Shown: in pieces, positions 20,083-28,769 of the stretch
Position numbering within the stretch: the first letter of the stretch is position 1
How the letters are laid out: the number at the start of each line of letters is the position of its first letter
Assembly (NCBI GenBank): GCA_030765535.1
Contig: JAVCCH010000090.1
Span: 1-39,446, forward strand
Source: Candidatus Tenebribacter davisii
GTDB lineage: Bacteria > Cloacimonadota > Cloacimonadia > Cloacimonadales > TCS61
Reading direction: 5' to 3'
Length of the DNA stretch: 39,446 nucleotides
Notes under the pieces: generated by a model
What the model saw: only the letters and a program-made list of their open reading frames with translations
The model's database searches: none
What the model was told of the DNA's origin: nothing
Made by a program: the position numbers and the translations under genes

Positions 20083-21273
20083 TTATCTCTTCATATATTC
20101 AGCAAGACCTAACTGGAAGATCTTCATAGCTTTAGTTAATGCTTCCTCATTTAGAATGTAGGCTAAACGAATTTCATTTTTACCTAATCCTGGAGTTGCA
20201 TAGAAACCTTCGGCAGGAGCAAACATCACAGTTTCACCATCTACATTAAATTCCGTCAGCATCCATTTGGCAAAATGCTCACCATCTTCTATCGGGAGCT
20301 TAGCAATAATATAAAAAGCGCCTTTGGGCTTTATACAAACAATATTTTCAATCTTCTGAAGTTCATTAAAAACAATATTTCGACGCTTATCATATTCAGT
20401 GAGAATATTAGTAAAATACTCTTTTTCAATATCAATACAAGCATTAGCTGCCAGCTGATCTATTGTTGGGGGACAGAGACGAGCCTGTGCGAATTTCAAA
20501 GTAGCTTTCATCAATTCTTTATTACGGGAAACCATGCAACCTATACGCGCACCACAAGCACTGTAACGTTTTGATATACTATCAACCATGATGGCTAAAT
20601 TATCCAAACCTTCCAGATCAAGAATACTTATGTGTTTATCTCCATCATAAATGAATTCACGATAAACCTCATCGGAAATTACAAATAGATTATGTTTAAT
20701 GACAATATCAGCTATTCGCTGCATATCCTTTTGTGAATACACCGAACCAGTAGGATTCCCGGGATTGCATAGCATTATCGCTTTTGTTCTACTATTTATT
20801 AATGATTCTATCTTTTCATTATCAGGAAGAGCAAAGCCATCTTCTGCAACTGTTGTAAGTGGTACTATCTTTACTCCAGCCATGGTAGCAAAACCGTTAT
20901 AATTAGTGTAAAATGGTTCTGGGATAATGATCTCATCACCCGGATTACAGGTTACCAGCATAGCAAAGATGATCGCTTCTGATCCGGCTGTAGTAACAAT
21001 AATATCTTCTTTTTGAATAGAAATGTCATGTCTTTTATAATAGCGAACAAGATTTGTTCGGTAAAGGTCAAGTCCTTGTGATGGTCCATAAGCAAGCACT
21101 TTGTCATGAAAATTAGCATACACTTTTAACATCTCTTTAGGGGTCTCAATATCTGGTTGTCCAATATTTAAATGATAGATTTTAATACCTTTCTTTTTAG
21201 CTTCATCCGCAAAGGGCATCAACTTACGAATCGGAGAAGCCTGCACGTTTAATGCACGATTTGATAATTTCAT
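20083..21273 (-). CDS. Class I/II pyridoxal-phosphate aminotransferase (aspartate aminotransferase-like)
   Basis: 396-residue fold-type I aminotransferase. Visible landmarks: NIGQPDIETP (36-45), YGPSQGLDLYR (62-72), TTAGSEAI (94-101), NPGNPTGSVYS (170-180), SDEVYREFIYDG (200-211), the PLP Lys at 235 in SISKRYSACGARIGC, and a C-terminal NEIRLAYIL with the carboxylate-binding Arg. The YSACGARIGC variant is typical of an Ib-gamma-like branch annotated as aspartate or alanine/valine-type aminotransferases; the amino donor cannot be fixed. Last gene of the yjbQ - DUF401 - lpxB - DUF374 operon, two bases after the previous stop. No functional link to lipid A is evident; it may simply share the transcript. 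Confidence 0.92.
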   Translation of the reverse strand: MKLSNRALNVQASPIRKLMPFADEAKKKGIKIYHLNIGQPDIETPKEMLKVYANFHDKVLAYGPSQGLDLYRTNLVRYYKRHDISIQKEDIIVTTAGSEAIIFAMLVTCNPGDEIIIPEPFYTNYNGFATMAGVKIVPLTTVAEDGFALPDNEKIESLINSRTKAIMLCNPGNPTGSVYSQKDMQRIADIVIKHNLFVISDEVYREFIYDGDKHISILDLEGLDNLAIMVDSISKRYSACGARIGCMVSRNKELMKATLKFAQARLCPPTIDQLAANACIDIEKEYFTNILTEYDKRRNIVFNELQKIENIVCIKPKGAFYIIAKLPIEDGEHFAKWMLTEFNVDGETVMFAPAEGFYATPGLGKNEIRLAYILNEEALTKAMKIFQLGLAEYMKR

Positions 21274-21275
21274 AA

Positions 21276-21881
21276 TTACCTCACTATATTTTTTATTGTT
21301 AATTCTTCTAAATTATTTTGTAATAATAATTTCTTATTTTCCATCTCAATTTTATTCTCAACACATACCGGTGTACCATAGGTAACATTGATTTTACTAA
21401 AAAAATGGGGAATTCGAAATTTATCCCAGGATTTTAAAACAGTTTCACTCTTAATATCAACTGCTATGGGAACAATTGGAAGTTTAGTAAAATATGATAA
21501 GAATGTTACGCCATCCTTTATCTTCTCTGGAGGACCTTTCGGCCCATCTGGTGTTATACCAATACTGTTTTCAGTTGCATATCTAATAAGTTCTCTAGTA
21601 CCAGAACTTCCTTTTCTTCCAGAAGAACCTCGTGCAATTTTATAACCAAATAGTTTTGCAGGTCCAGCTATTAGCTCACCATCTTTTGAAGAAGATGCAA
21701 GAATTACAATATTTTCACCACGATGAAGATACATTAACGGAATCATATTTCTATGCCAGAAAGTGTAAATAACTTTCTCTTTTGGTTGTGGAGTTTGCAA
21801 ATTATACTTCCATGTTATTCCAACAAGACTTACAAATGCAGCTGCTAAATATTTTTCTAAAAACAATAAAACCTTATTCAT
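21276..21881 (-). CDS. DUF374 lysophospholipid acyltransferase-like protein
   Basis: 201-residue member of the DUF374 group within the LPLAT acyltransferase superfamily. An N-terminal hydrophobic segment (about 3-25) is followed by YTFWHRNMIPLMYL (about 39-52; the HxxxxP/D-type catalytic box), ILASSSKDGELIAGPAKLFG, ARGSSGRKGSSGTRELIRY, GITPDGPKGPPEKIKDG (about 112-128), and KLPIVPIAV. The GSSGRxG and TPDGPKGP motifs are hallmarks of the family. The likely role is acylation of a lipid A precursor or a related membrane lipid, consistent with lpxB directly upstream (8-base overlap). The acyl donor and acceptor are not known from sequence. Confidence 0.88.
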   Translation of the reverse strand: MNKVLLFLEKYLAAAFVSLVGITWKYNLQTPQPKEKVIYTFWHRNMIPLMYLHRGENIVILASSSKDGELIAGPAKLFGYKIARGSSGRKGSSGTRELIRYATENSIGITPDGPKGPPEKIKDGVTFLSYFTKLPIVPIAVDIKSETVLKSWDKFRIPHFFSKINVTYGTPVCVENKIEMENKKLLLQNNLEELTIKNIVR

Positions 21882-23007
21882 TTATCATCCTTCCAATAAT
21901 TGCAGTAACTTCAGTAGAAGGAGTCTTACTTCCAAGGATATCATGTAAAGCTTTCAGATCAGTTGATATCTGATTATATTTTTCCTTATCTGAAAGGATA
22001 TCTAGAATTATGTTATGTAAATTTTTTCCATTAACATCATTCTGAATTAATTCTGGTACAATGTCTTTTTCGATAACAATATTAGGTAATCCGATCTGAT
22101 CAATTTTAATAAATTGTTTGCCAATTTGATATGAAATTTGGCTGGTTTTATATACGATTATAAAAGGTGTTCCCAGATAAGCTGTTTCTATTGTTGCTGT
22201 ACCGGAAGTTACTGTAAGAAAATCACAATGTTTCATCATTTCATAATTATTTTCTTTTACAATTTTGATGTAACTATCTTTTTCATTAAATATTTTTTTT
22301 AACTGACTTGTTGAGATGGATGATGCTTGTGAAACAAGAAATTCATACTTATCGGGATCGAATCTTGAGATTGCATCTATGAATTGAGGCAGCATTTTTT
22401 TAATTTCTGCATAACGGCTGCCCGGCATAAACCCCAGCCATTTCTTTTTTGGATCCAGATCAAATTCACCTGCAAATTTTTCTCTAGTCAGATTAATATT
22501 AATCTCTTCCGAGATCGGATGTCCTACAAAACTGGCAGCAATATTATGCTTGTTAAAATGTTTTCCTTCAAACGGCAGAATATAAGCAATATGGTCAGTA
22601 TATTTTTGTAATTTGAAAATTCTTTTATATTTCCAAGCCCAAAATTGAGGAACAATAAAATATAATGTCGGTATATTAAAGCGTTTTGCCAGTTTTGCAA
22701 TACGCATATTGAGACCTGGATAGTCCACCAGAATTACCAGATCAGGTGGATCATTCTTAAAAATTTCTTTAATATGCTTTTCTACACCAACAAAAAAACT
22801 TAGATGTTTAACAACTTCAATAAAACCCATTACCGAGAAACGTTCAAAAGGGAAGATGGATTTAAATCCATTCTGGACCATCTTTTCTCCACCAATCCCA
22901 AAATTTTCAATATTTTTATATTGCTTTTTGAGTGCTTTTAAAACTATTGAAGCATGAAGATCACCTGAATTCTCACCGGCAAGCCAAAATATCCTTTTAT
23001 TTTTCAT
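21874..23007 (-). CDS. lpxB: Lipid-A-disaccharide synthase
   Basis: GT19 enzyme joining UDP-2,3-diacylglucosamine and lipid X into the lipid A disaccharide at the inner-membrane surface. 377 residues, typical length. Motifs: WLAGENSGDLHASIVLKALK (9-28), FGIGGEKM, VMGFIEVVKHL (about 59-69), VILVDYPGLNMRIAKLAK (about 91-108), YFIVPQFWAWKYKRI (about 116-130), SFVGHPI (about 159-165) and LGFMPGSRYAEIKKMLP (about 190-206). It overlaps the DUF374 gene by 8 bases and follows the DUF401 permease after 26 bases. Confirms a lipid A-containing outer membrane. Confidence 0.97.
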   Translation of the reverse strand: MKNKRIFWLAGENSGDLHASIVLKALKKQYKNIENFGIGGEKMVQNGFKSIFPFERFSVMGFIEVVKHLSFFVGVEKHIKEIFKNDPPDLVILVDYPGLNMRIAKLAKRFNIPTLYFIVPQFWAWKYKRIFKLQKYTDHIAYILPFEGKHFNKHNIAASFVGHPISEEININLTREKFAGEFDLDPKKKWLGFMPGSRYAEIKKMLPQFIDAISRFDPDKYEFLVSQASSISTSQLKKIFNEKDSYIKIVKENNYEMMKHCDFLTVTSGTATIETAYLGTPFIIVYKTSQISYQIGKQFIKIDQIGLPNIVIEKDIVPELIQNDVNGKNLHNIILDILSDKEKYNQISTDLKALHDILGSKTPSTEVTAIIGRMINE

Positions 23008-23033
23008 CTATTCTCAACTTCCAATTCATATAG

Positions 23034-24218
23034 CTAATTCACAAAAATCAAAGATAAAATATAAAGCAATACAAACCCAATTATAGTAGGTAAAAAAGCT
23101 TTCTTTGCAAACTTCCAATAACTTGTCTTAAAGTATTCCACTGAAATAACAACACAAGGATGAACAGGTGAAACCATGTATCCTAAATATACAGAAATAT
23201 ACATAATCACAAAAGCAAGAATGGTGAAATGATCAACACCGAATTTAGTGAGAAAAATTGGAATTAAAATAGACATTGCCAATTGTACTCGCCCGGTAAG
23301 AAAACTAAGAATACCTGCAATTACAATTATGAGGAAATTCTGAGAGAAGGTAAGTTGTGAAATTTTGTCTGCTACTGTCGTAGCTTGAAATATCCTTAGG
23401 AATAAAAATATTCCGAGAATAATTAAAAAATATCTCCAAGGTTTCATTTTCTTTATCAAGGGTAATAATTCACCAATTTTTAAATTTCCAAACAAGAATG
23501 TGAATGCTAATGATAGAGATACTGCCAGCACTAAAGCTGCTTCGTCAATCAGCGGGGTGAGAGTAAGTAAAGTATGGATCACTGGAGCGCTAAGTATAAT
23601 TAAGATGGGAATAAGAAGTTTCTTGATATTGAGTTTATAAGGTTTAGGCATATCGCCTTTTATCGGGCGTAGAAAGAAATAATAACCAATAAAAAATAGA
23701 ATGATAAAAATGGGGAATATATACAGCATAGCTTGGTATACGTTGAAATTACCCATTTTACTACAGGGTAGAAGTGCTCCCAGAGGGTAGATGAGTATTA
23801 GAATATGACGAAACCAAATATTGATGACTGTATATGATTCCGGTTTTATGTCATCCCCAGACTTATGCAGCATCGGTGCTGAAAGTAATGCACCGCCTGG
23901 AATTGGTAAAAGACCCATAATGGCTGGAGATAATCCAAGATAAACTCGTCTTTTTACCTGTAGATTATTTATCATATCATCCATAAGTCCTGATATTTTA
24001 AGTCCACCACCAATGAGGGGAATTATCCCTACTGCAGAGGCAAGTAAAATGATATTCTGATCTGTTATTGTGTAGTGGGTTATAGAATATAGATCTCGAT
24101 AAGGAAGATTAACAGCTCCTAAAAATAGAGCTCCTGTAAAGAATGCCAGCCATAGACATTTTTTTGAGATCATCATGATCAATATTATTGACACAATAAA
24201 GCTTAACCAGATCTGCAT
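23034..24218 (-). CDS. DUF401 family membrane protein, probable transporter
   Basis: 394-residue polytopic protein with about 10-12 membrane segments. The region LIGGGLKISGLMDDMINNLQ (about 68-87) and the helical hairpin LSPAIMGLLPIPGGALLSAP (about 95-114) are characteristic of DUF401, a member of the ion transporter superfamily with re-entrant loops. A related hairpin GYMVSPVHPCVVISVEYFK sits near residues 348-366, giving the two-fold pseudo-symmetry of that fold. The substrate is unknown; an organic anion is plausible. It shares one base with the upstream yjbQ stop, so the two are translationally coupled. Confidence 0.88.
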   Translation of the reverse strand: MQIWLSFIVSIILIMMISKKCLWLAFFTGALFLGAVNLPYRDLYSITHYTITDQNIILLASAVGIIPLIGGGLKISGLMDDMINNLQVKRRVYLGLSPAIMGLLPIPGGALLSAPMLHKSGDDIKPESYTVINIWFRHILILIYPLGALLPCSKMGNFNVYQAMLYIFPIFIILFFIGYYFFLRPIKGDMPKPYKLNIKKLLIPILIILSAPVIHTLLTLTPLIDEAALVLAVSLSLAFTFLFGNLKIGELLPLIKKMKPWRYFLIILGIFLFLRIFQATTVADKISQLTFSQNFLIIVIAGILSFLTGRVQLAMSILIPIFLTKFGVDHFTILAFVIMYISVYLGYMVSPVHPCVVISVEYFKTSYWKFAKKAFLPTIIGFVLLYILSLIFVN

Positions 24219-24610
24219 TAATCCAACCTTAAAATGGCAGTTCTTGTGCGAGGTCCATCGAATTCGCAGAAATAAACTCCCTGCCAGGTTCCCAAAAGTA
24301 GTTCTCCATCTTGGATTATAACATCCTGTGAACAGCCGACTATTGAACTTTTTGTATGTGCATCGGAATTTCCTTCCATATGCCTGAATTCCTTGAGGTC
24401 AGGAGATATCCTGTTAAGAGCAATAATAATGTCGTGCTGTACGTCCGGGTCTGCATTTTCATTGATAGTAACAGCAGCAGTTGTGTGTGGGATGAAGATC
24501 GTGATCTTTCCTTCAGAAATATTTAAATCTTTAACAAAATTTCTTATCTCAGAAGTTATATTTATAAGCTGTTCATGCTTACTTGTTTTAACGGAAATTC
24601 TTTTTATCAT
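24218..24610 (-). CDS. yjbQ: YjbQ/UPF0047 family protein
   Basis: 130 residues, full family length. Conserved blocks: ITIFIPHTTAAVTINENADP (about 36-55), DVQHDI, HMEGNSDAHTKSSIVG (about 77-92) and LGTWQGVYFCEFDGPRTR (about 107-124). The His/Asp/Glu set forms the metal or phosphate pocket of this trimeric family. Some members show low thiamine-phosphate synthase activity in vitro; the physiological role is not settled. First gene of a five-gene minus-strand operon that includes lpxB; the start is preceded by AAGGATATGT. Confidence 0.93.
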   Translation of the reverse strand: MIKRISVKTSKHEQLINITSEIRNFVKDLNISEGKITIFIPHTTAAVTINENADPDVQHDIIIALNRISPDLKEFRHMEGNSDAHTKSSIVGCSQDVIIQDGELLLGTWQGVYFCEFDGPRTRTAILRLD

Positions 24611-24663
24611 ACATATCCTTAATTATATTATTCAATTTTCTAAATTCCTAAAAAGTGGTTTTA

Positions 24664-24714
24664 TGTCAATTCATATCATTTCACTTGACGAATAATATTT
24701 AAAATCAGTAAATT
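24664..24714. promoter_or_regulatory. Divergent putative promoters for yjbQ operon and pspC-like gene
   Basis: Minus-strand TTGACA (24669-24664) lies 60 nt before yjbQ. Plus-strand TTGACG (24685-24690), with TAAATT 18 nt further (24709-24714), lies 61 nt before the PspC gene. The two -35 boxes are only 15 bases apart, back to back, so the units may compete for polymerase. Confidence 0.45.
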
Positions 24715-24745
24715 AAATTGAAAATGCAATTTAACTGGAGGGAAC

Positions 24746-25150
24746 ATGAAAAATCTGCATATATCAGATAAAGAAAAAATTATCACAGGAGTTTGTGCCG
24801 GTATTGGAGAATCATTTGGAATTAATCCCAACTTTGTAAGAGGAGTTTTTTTACTTTCGTTATTTTTTGGTTTCTCAGGATTTTTCGTTTATTTTATTCT
24901 GGCTGTAATACTACCTAAAGGGGAGAAGAAATCTGAAGCGGAATATATAGAGGAAAATGAGGAAGAAAAGACCAAAATTAAAAGAAGTTGGAATAGAAGA
25001 ATGATAGCTGGTGTTTGTAGTGGATTTTCCAAATACTTTGGCTGGGATGTCAGTTTGATCCGCATTGGTTTTGTCGTCATGAGTTTTGCCGGTGGGATCG
25101 GTATATTTCTCTATCTCTTCTTCTGGTTTATTTTTCCTAATGAGGACTAA
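24746..25150 (+). CDS. Tandem PspC-domain membrane protein
   Basis: 134 residues made of two copies of the PspC domain (about 3-58 and 76-133). Each copy has the (I/M)xxGVCxGxxxxFGxxxxxxRxxF start followed by a Gly-rich membrane helix ending in LP or FP. The copies differ in sequence, so the duplication is not recent; a charged linker (Glu/Lys-rich, about 58-75) separates them. PspC proteins are inner-membrane stress sensors or anti-sigma-like partners in the phage-shock response, but no pspA or sigma factor is visible here. RBS GGAGGG before ATG. Monocistronic; two hairpins follow. Confidence 0.9.
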   Translation: MKNLHISDKEKIITGVCAGIGESFGINPNFVRGVFLLSLFFGFSGFFVYFILAVILPKGEKKSEAEYIEENEEEKTKIKRSWNRRMIAGVCSGFSKYFGWDVSLIRIGFVVMSFAGGIGIFLYLFFWFIFPNED

Positions 25151-25182
25151 AATTTTTACTCTAATTGGGAGAATATTTTTCA

Positions 25183-25238
25183 AGTTCAATCTTGTAGATT
25201 GAACTAAATAATTTTGGACGCATCAGAATGATACGTCC
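25183..25238. repeat. Two consecutive hairpins with 3-nt loops
   Basis: AGTTCAATCT (25183-25192) pairs with AGATTGAACT (25196-25205) across TGT. GGACGCATCA (25216-25225) pairs with TGATACGTCC (25229-25238) across GAA with one C/A mismatch. Neither has a proper T run, so they are not standard terminators. The first shares the core ATCT-N3-AGAT with the palindrome at 31197-31217. Confidence 0.6.
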
Positions 25239-25336
25239 TGAAGAAGCATATGACCTGCAGAGGTTAATAGTGTTTCAGAAACAATTTTCGTAATGAAGTA
25301 AAAAAAATATTTATTCCCCAAAATAGTAACATTCAC

Positions 25337-25366
25337 TTGACTTTCAAAGTAACATATTTGTTTTCA
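25337..25366 (+). promoter_or_regulatory. Putative promoter for the large outer-membrane protein
   Basis: TTGACT at 25337-25342 and TTTTCA at 25361-25366 (18-nt spacer), 57 nt before the start codon. No canonical TATAAT. Confidence 0.35.
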
Positions 25367-25393
25367 TAAATAAAAAATGGATAGATAGAAAGA

Positions 25394-28300
25394 ATGAAAA
25401 TAAAGTTGATTATTGGATTGATTTTCCTGCAGGTAACCCTATCTGCTTATAATTTTTTCTCTCCAATGATCAAGTATGAAAGATTGAATGTATCTGAGGC
25501 TGGAACTTCAATTGAATTATCTAATACAAATATTATTATCAACTCTGAGAAAGTTTACAATGATTCAATTATATTTGGAAATGATGATTATAAAATTAAT
25601 TATCAGAAAGGATTAATCACTTTTAAAAACGTGTCGGGAAATTGCATAATTGAATATTATATTTATCCTCAACATCTTACGAAGAGGTTTTACCTTTTTA
25701 AATTGCAGGAATATTCAGATACTACAAACGTGAAGATAATAAGAGATAGATCACAGCAGTTTTATGCAAATTCCGATCTTGATATTACAGGAAGTAAGAC
25801 CATTTCAATATCAGTTTCCAATAACGAGGATTTTGATCTTGATCAGTCATTATTCTTGAAGATCAACGGAAAGTTAAGTGATGAGATGAGTATTGAAGCT
25901 CAACTTTCTGACAGCCAAACACCCATAACTCCGGAAGGAGATTCACGTGAACTGAGCAGCTTGGATAAAATATTTATTCGGTTATATGGAGAAAAATACG
26001 AGCTTGCATTTGGTGATCTTGAAATGAATTTTAATACCTCTTCTCTTATGAACTATTCAACCCAATTTGAAGGTTTAAAAGCGAGTTGGAACGGGAAAAA
26101 TAATTTCATTGGTGCGCTGGCAGTTTCCAAGGGCAAGAAGATAACTAATTCATTTGATGGAACGGAAGCAAAACAGGGGCCATATTATTTATCTATTGAA
26201 GGAACATCAGGAGTACAGGTAGTTCCTGGCTCGGAAGAAGTCTTTTTAAATGGGCGTCAGATGCAGCGTGGAGCGGATTATTTAATTGATTATTCAGAAG
26301 GTGGCATTACATTTTCCAATCAGCATTTTATATCTTCAACAAGTCATATTCGGGTTACATTCCAATATTCTGATGAACATTATACTCAGAATATGTACCT
26401 TGTCTCTTCTAAGATTAAGATGACTGAAAATGTTATGATAAACAGCAGTTTGATAATGCAGAATGATGATAAAAAGAATCCATTGCAGGATATATATAGC
26501 GATATTGAGATCGATGCTATAAAAACAGCAGGTGATGACACAGCCTGGGTAACCGGCATAACTGAGGCAGAAAATGGTGAATATGAACTATCAGAAGATG
26601 AATTGTATTACTATTATGTGGGTAATGACAGTACAACGGTAGGACATTATAATATTCATTTTGAATACATGGGAATTGAAAATGGAGATTACAATTACAA
26701 TTCCGAAGGTAGTTATTATGAGTATGCCGGTGTGGGAAATGGCAGTTATCTACCATTAAAGAAGCTCCCGCTTCCGCAAAGTAAACTTAATTCTGATCTA
26801 AGTATTAAATATACAGGAGAAACATTTAGTTTGTCAGCAGAAGGAATTTTTACGTCAAATGATAAAAACACATTTTCTGATCTTGCTGACAAGGATAATA
26901 ATGATTTTGCTTCCAGGCTAAGTACCCGGATCTATCCTGATTATGATAAGATCGATCCTGATTTAAAATTGATGTATGAAAGACGTGGTGCTGATCTTTC
27001 TACTTTTGCCCAACTGCAGAGTGCTGCCGATGCTTATGAATTTACACAATTACCGGATAGTTTAAGTAGTGAGGAATATTCCGCAGAATTAAATATGAAT
27101 ATCCTGAAGTTCTATTCGCCGTCTGTTATTTATAAATATAAAAAAGTTAATGAATATGCAGTTCAACAATATCTTTCCATAACTTCCAATATTATTCAGA
27201 AGAGATTGATCCCGCATATTTATCATCATTATCTTAATGTGAAACAAACCAGTCAAGATCAACATGCTAATGATTCAAATATTGAGCAGCATGATCTGAA
27301 AGGAAAATACAATTTTGAAAAGATAGCTATTGGATTGGATTATTTCAACCGAAAAAATGAATATGATATTTCAGAAAACAGCAATTTTTCTGAACTTAAT
27401 AAAGACTATAAAATTCAGCTTGAATCTACTAATCTGAAATTGATAACTTCACGTATATTCGGTCAAAAAAAAGTTGATAGATTAAAATTATCAAATGATC
27501 AGGATGAAATAACTCATAAAGATGAAACAGCCTACACTTATGGAGTAGAAACTTATTTGAATACGGCCAAACATAAAGTTAATATTGCTCTTACGCATAG
27601 ACAGGTGAACAATAATAAACTTTCAGAAACAGATGATTTTGATATTGCTGATATTTCTACCCGCAATGTTTTTCTGAGAGATCTGGTGAATATTAATTCT
27701 AATTATTCCCTCAGAAACATTGAATTTTATCCGAAGATCAAAGAATTCCAATATGTAGGTGAAAATATGGGTTCGTATGATGTTGATACACTTTTTGTTG
27801 GATATTATCAAGGAGATTATGATTGGGAAATCGTTGAAATAGATTATGATAATCCTGAAATGTCGGTTGAAGTTAATGCCAGTCTTTCATTGAATCTCAC
27901 CCCTAAAATGATCACAAAATCCTTTCTGAAAAAATTCCAGACAGAAACATATCTAATGTTAACAGAAAATTCTAGAGAGAAAGATAAGAGATCTGTATAT
28001 TTTCTTAAACCTGGTGTTTTAATGAATAACGAGACTACAATCTTCGGGCAAAGGGTTTTACATCAGACTTTATGGTATGATATATTAGAAAGAAAATTAA
28101 CTACAAAACTGAATTATAAACTTGAAGAAACCCTGGATAACAGATATAATAATGAAACATCAAAAAAGGATCAAGAGACTTGGGAAGCTGCACTGAATAT
28201 ATTAGCTTTTAAAAACACCAATATGGAATTGCTTTTTGTACATTCTACAGAAGATGATTCATATTACAATTCTAAACTGGAATTAGATCAGGCTGAAATG

Positions 28301-28675
28301 AATGTTCAAAATAGACTTTCTTCTGATATTACGTTAAAATCAGCAGTTTCGTTTTCAACTGAAAATGGAAACGATAATCTAGATAATAATCAATACAAGA
28401 TAAGTGCCTTTGAAATCGAAGAATCAGTATCATATTTCTATAAACGAAAATACAGATTTTTTGCTAGAGCAAGCTATAAGCGTAACAATCGTGACGGATC
28501 AGGATTCCTTAGCTTTCTGGCAGATAAAAGAGAGGGTAATATTATCAAATGGGACATGACTTTAAACTACCGAATGAACAGTTATACATCAATGAATTTT
28601 CAATATTCCGGTAATGATTATCCTGATGAGAAACAGGTTCATAAATTAAGTGTGGAAGTTAAAGCTGAATTTTAA
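25394..28675 (+). CDS. Large outer-membrane protein with repeated GxDYxIxYxxGxITF modules
   Basis: 1093 residues, signal peptide 1-18 (ends SAY). Two copies of a small beta module are visible: about 50-92 (SEKVYNDSIIFGNDDYKINY, then GLITF) and about 276-326 (VVPGSEEVFLNGRQM, then GADYLIDYSEGGITF). Between them lies ITPEGDSRELSSLDKIFIRL, typical of large FCB outer-membrane proteins distantly reminiscent of SprA/Sov. From about 470 to the end, alternating polar/aromatic strands with frequent turns suggest a big beta barrel (for example SLNLTPKMITKSFLKKFQTE, FFARASYKRNN), and the protein finishes in a strand (LSVEVKAEF) with a terminal Phe, as BamA substrates do. No enzymatic motif. Weak RBS (AAAGA); monocistronic. 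A role in surface export or adhesion is inference. Confidence 0.75.
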   Translation: MKIKLIIGLIFLQVTLSAYNFFSPMIKYERLNVSEAGTSIELSNTNIIINSEKVYNDSIIFGNDDYKINYQKGLITFKNVSGNCIIEYYIYPQHLTKRFYLFKLQEYSDTTNVKIIRDRSQQFYANSDLDITGSKTISISVSNNEDFDLDQSLFLKINGKLSDEMSIEAQLSDSQTPITPEGDSRELSSLDKIFIRLYGEKYELAFGDLEMNFNTSSLMNYSTQFEGLKASWNGKNNFIGALAVSKGKKITNSFDGTEAKQGPYYLSIEGTSGVQVVPGSEEVFLNGRQMQRGADYLIDYSEGGITFSNQHFISSTSHIRVTFQYSDEHYTQNMYLVSSKIKMTENVMINSSLIMQNDDKKNPLQDIYSDIEIDAIKTAGDDTAWVTGITEAENGEYELSEDELYYYYVGNDSTTVGHYNIHFEYMGIENGDYNYNSEGSYYEYAGVGNGSYLPLKKLPLPQSKLNSDLSIKYTGETFSLSAEGIFTSNDKNTFSDLADKDNNDFASRLSTRIYPDYDKIDPDLKLMYERRGADLSTFAQLQSAADAYEFTQLPDSLSSEEYSAELNMNILKFYSPSVIYKYKKVNEYAVQQYLSITSNIIQKRLIPHIYHHYLNVKQTSQDQHANDSNIEQHDLKGKYNFEKIAIGLDYFNRKNEYDISENSNFSELNKDYKIQLESTNLKLITSRIFGQKKVDRLKLSNDQDEITHKDETAYTYGVETYLNTAKHKVNIALTHRQVNNNKLSETDDFDIADISTRNVFLRDLVNINSNYSLRNIEFYPKIKEFQYVGENMGSYDVDTLFVGYYQGDYDWEIVEIDYDNPEMSVEVNASLSLNLTPKMITKSFLKKFQTETYLMLTENSREKDKRSVYFLKPGVLMNNETTIFGQRVLHQTLWYDILERKLTTKLNYKLEETLDNRYNNETSKKDQETWEAALNILAFKNTNMELLFVHSTEDDSYYNSKLELDQAEMNVQNRLSSDITLKSAVSFSTENGNDNLDNNQYKISAFEIEESVSYFYKRKYRFFARASYKRNNRDGSGFLSFLADKREGNIIKWDMTLNYRMNSYTSMNFQYSGNDYPDEKQVHKLSVEVKAEF

Positions 28676-28712
28676 TATTAGGAAGTTTTATTTGTTGAAA
28701 TGAAAAATCCTA

Positions 28713-28740
28713 TTGACTTTGAATATGCAATATTCAAAAT
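28713..28740 (+). promoter_or_regulatory. Putative promoter of the gmhA operon
   Basis: TTGACT (28713-28718), 16-nt spacer, CAAAAT (28735-28740), 57 nt before the chosen ATG. The TTG here is also in frame with gmhA, but reading it as a -35 box is more economical than as a start codon. Confidence 0.45.
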
Positions 28741-28769
28741 CTTCAGCAGAAGTGAAAAGGTATAAAAAA

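Noticed and set aside
25183-25205. Intrinsic terminator for the PspC gene
   Set aside because: A perfect stem, but followed by AAATAATTTT rather than a T run on either strand; listed as a repeat instead.
26517-26756. Minus-strand open frame inside the large outer-membrane protein gene
   Set aside because: The His/Tyr/Asn-rich translation is the antisense of a Tyr/Asn/Glu-rich coding stretch, with no RBS or context.
28713-28769. Longer gmhA reading from a TTG start, adding 19 residues
   Set aside because: The extra residues do not match the family N-terminus, and the TTG is part of TTGACT, a probable -35 box at the usual distance from the ATG at 28770.
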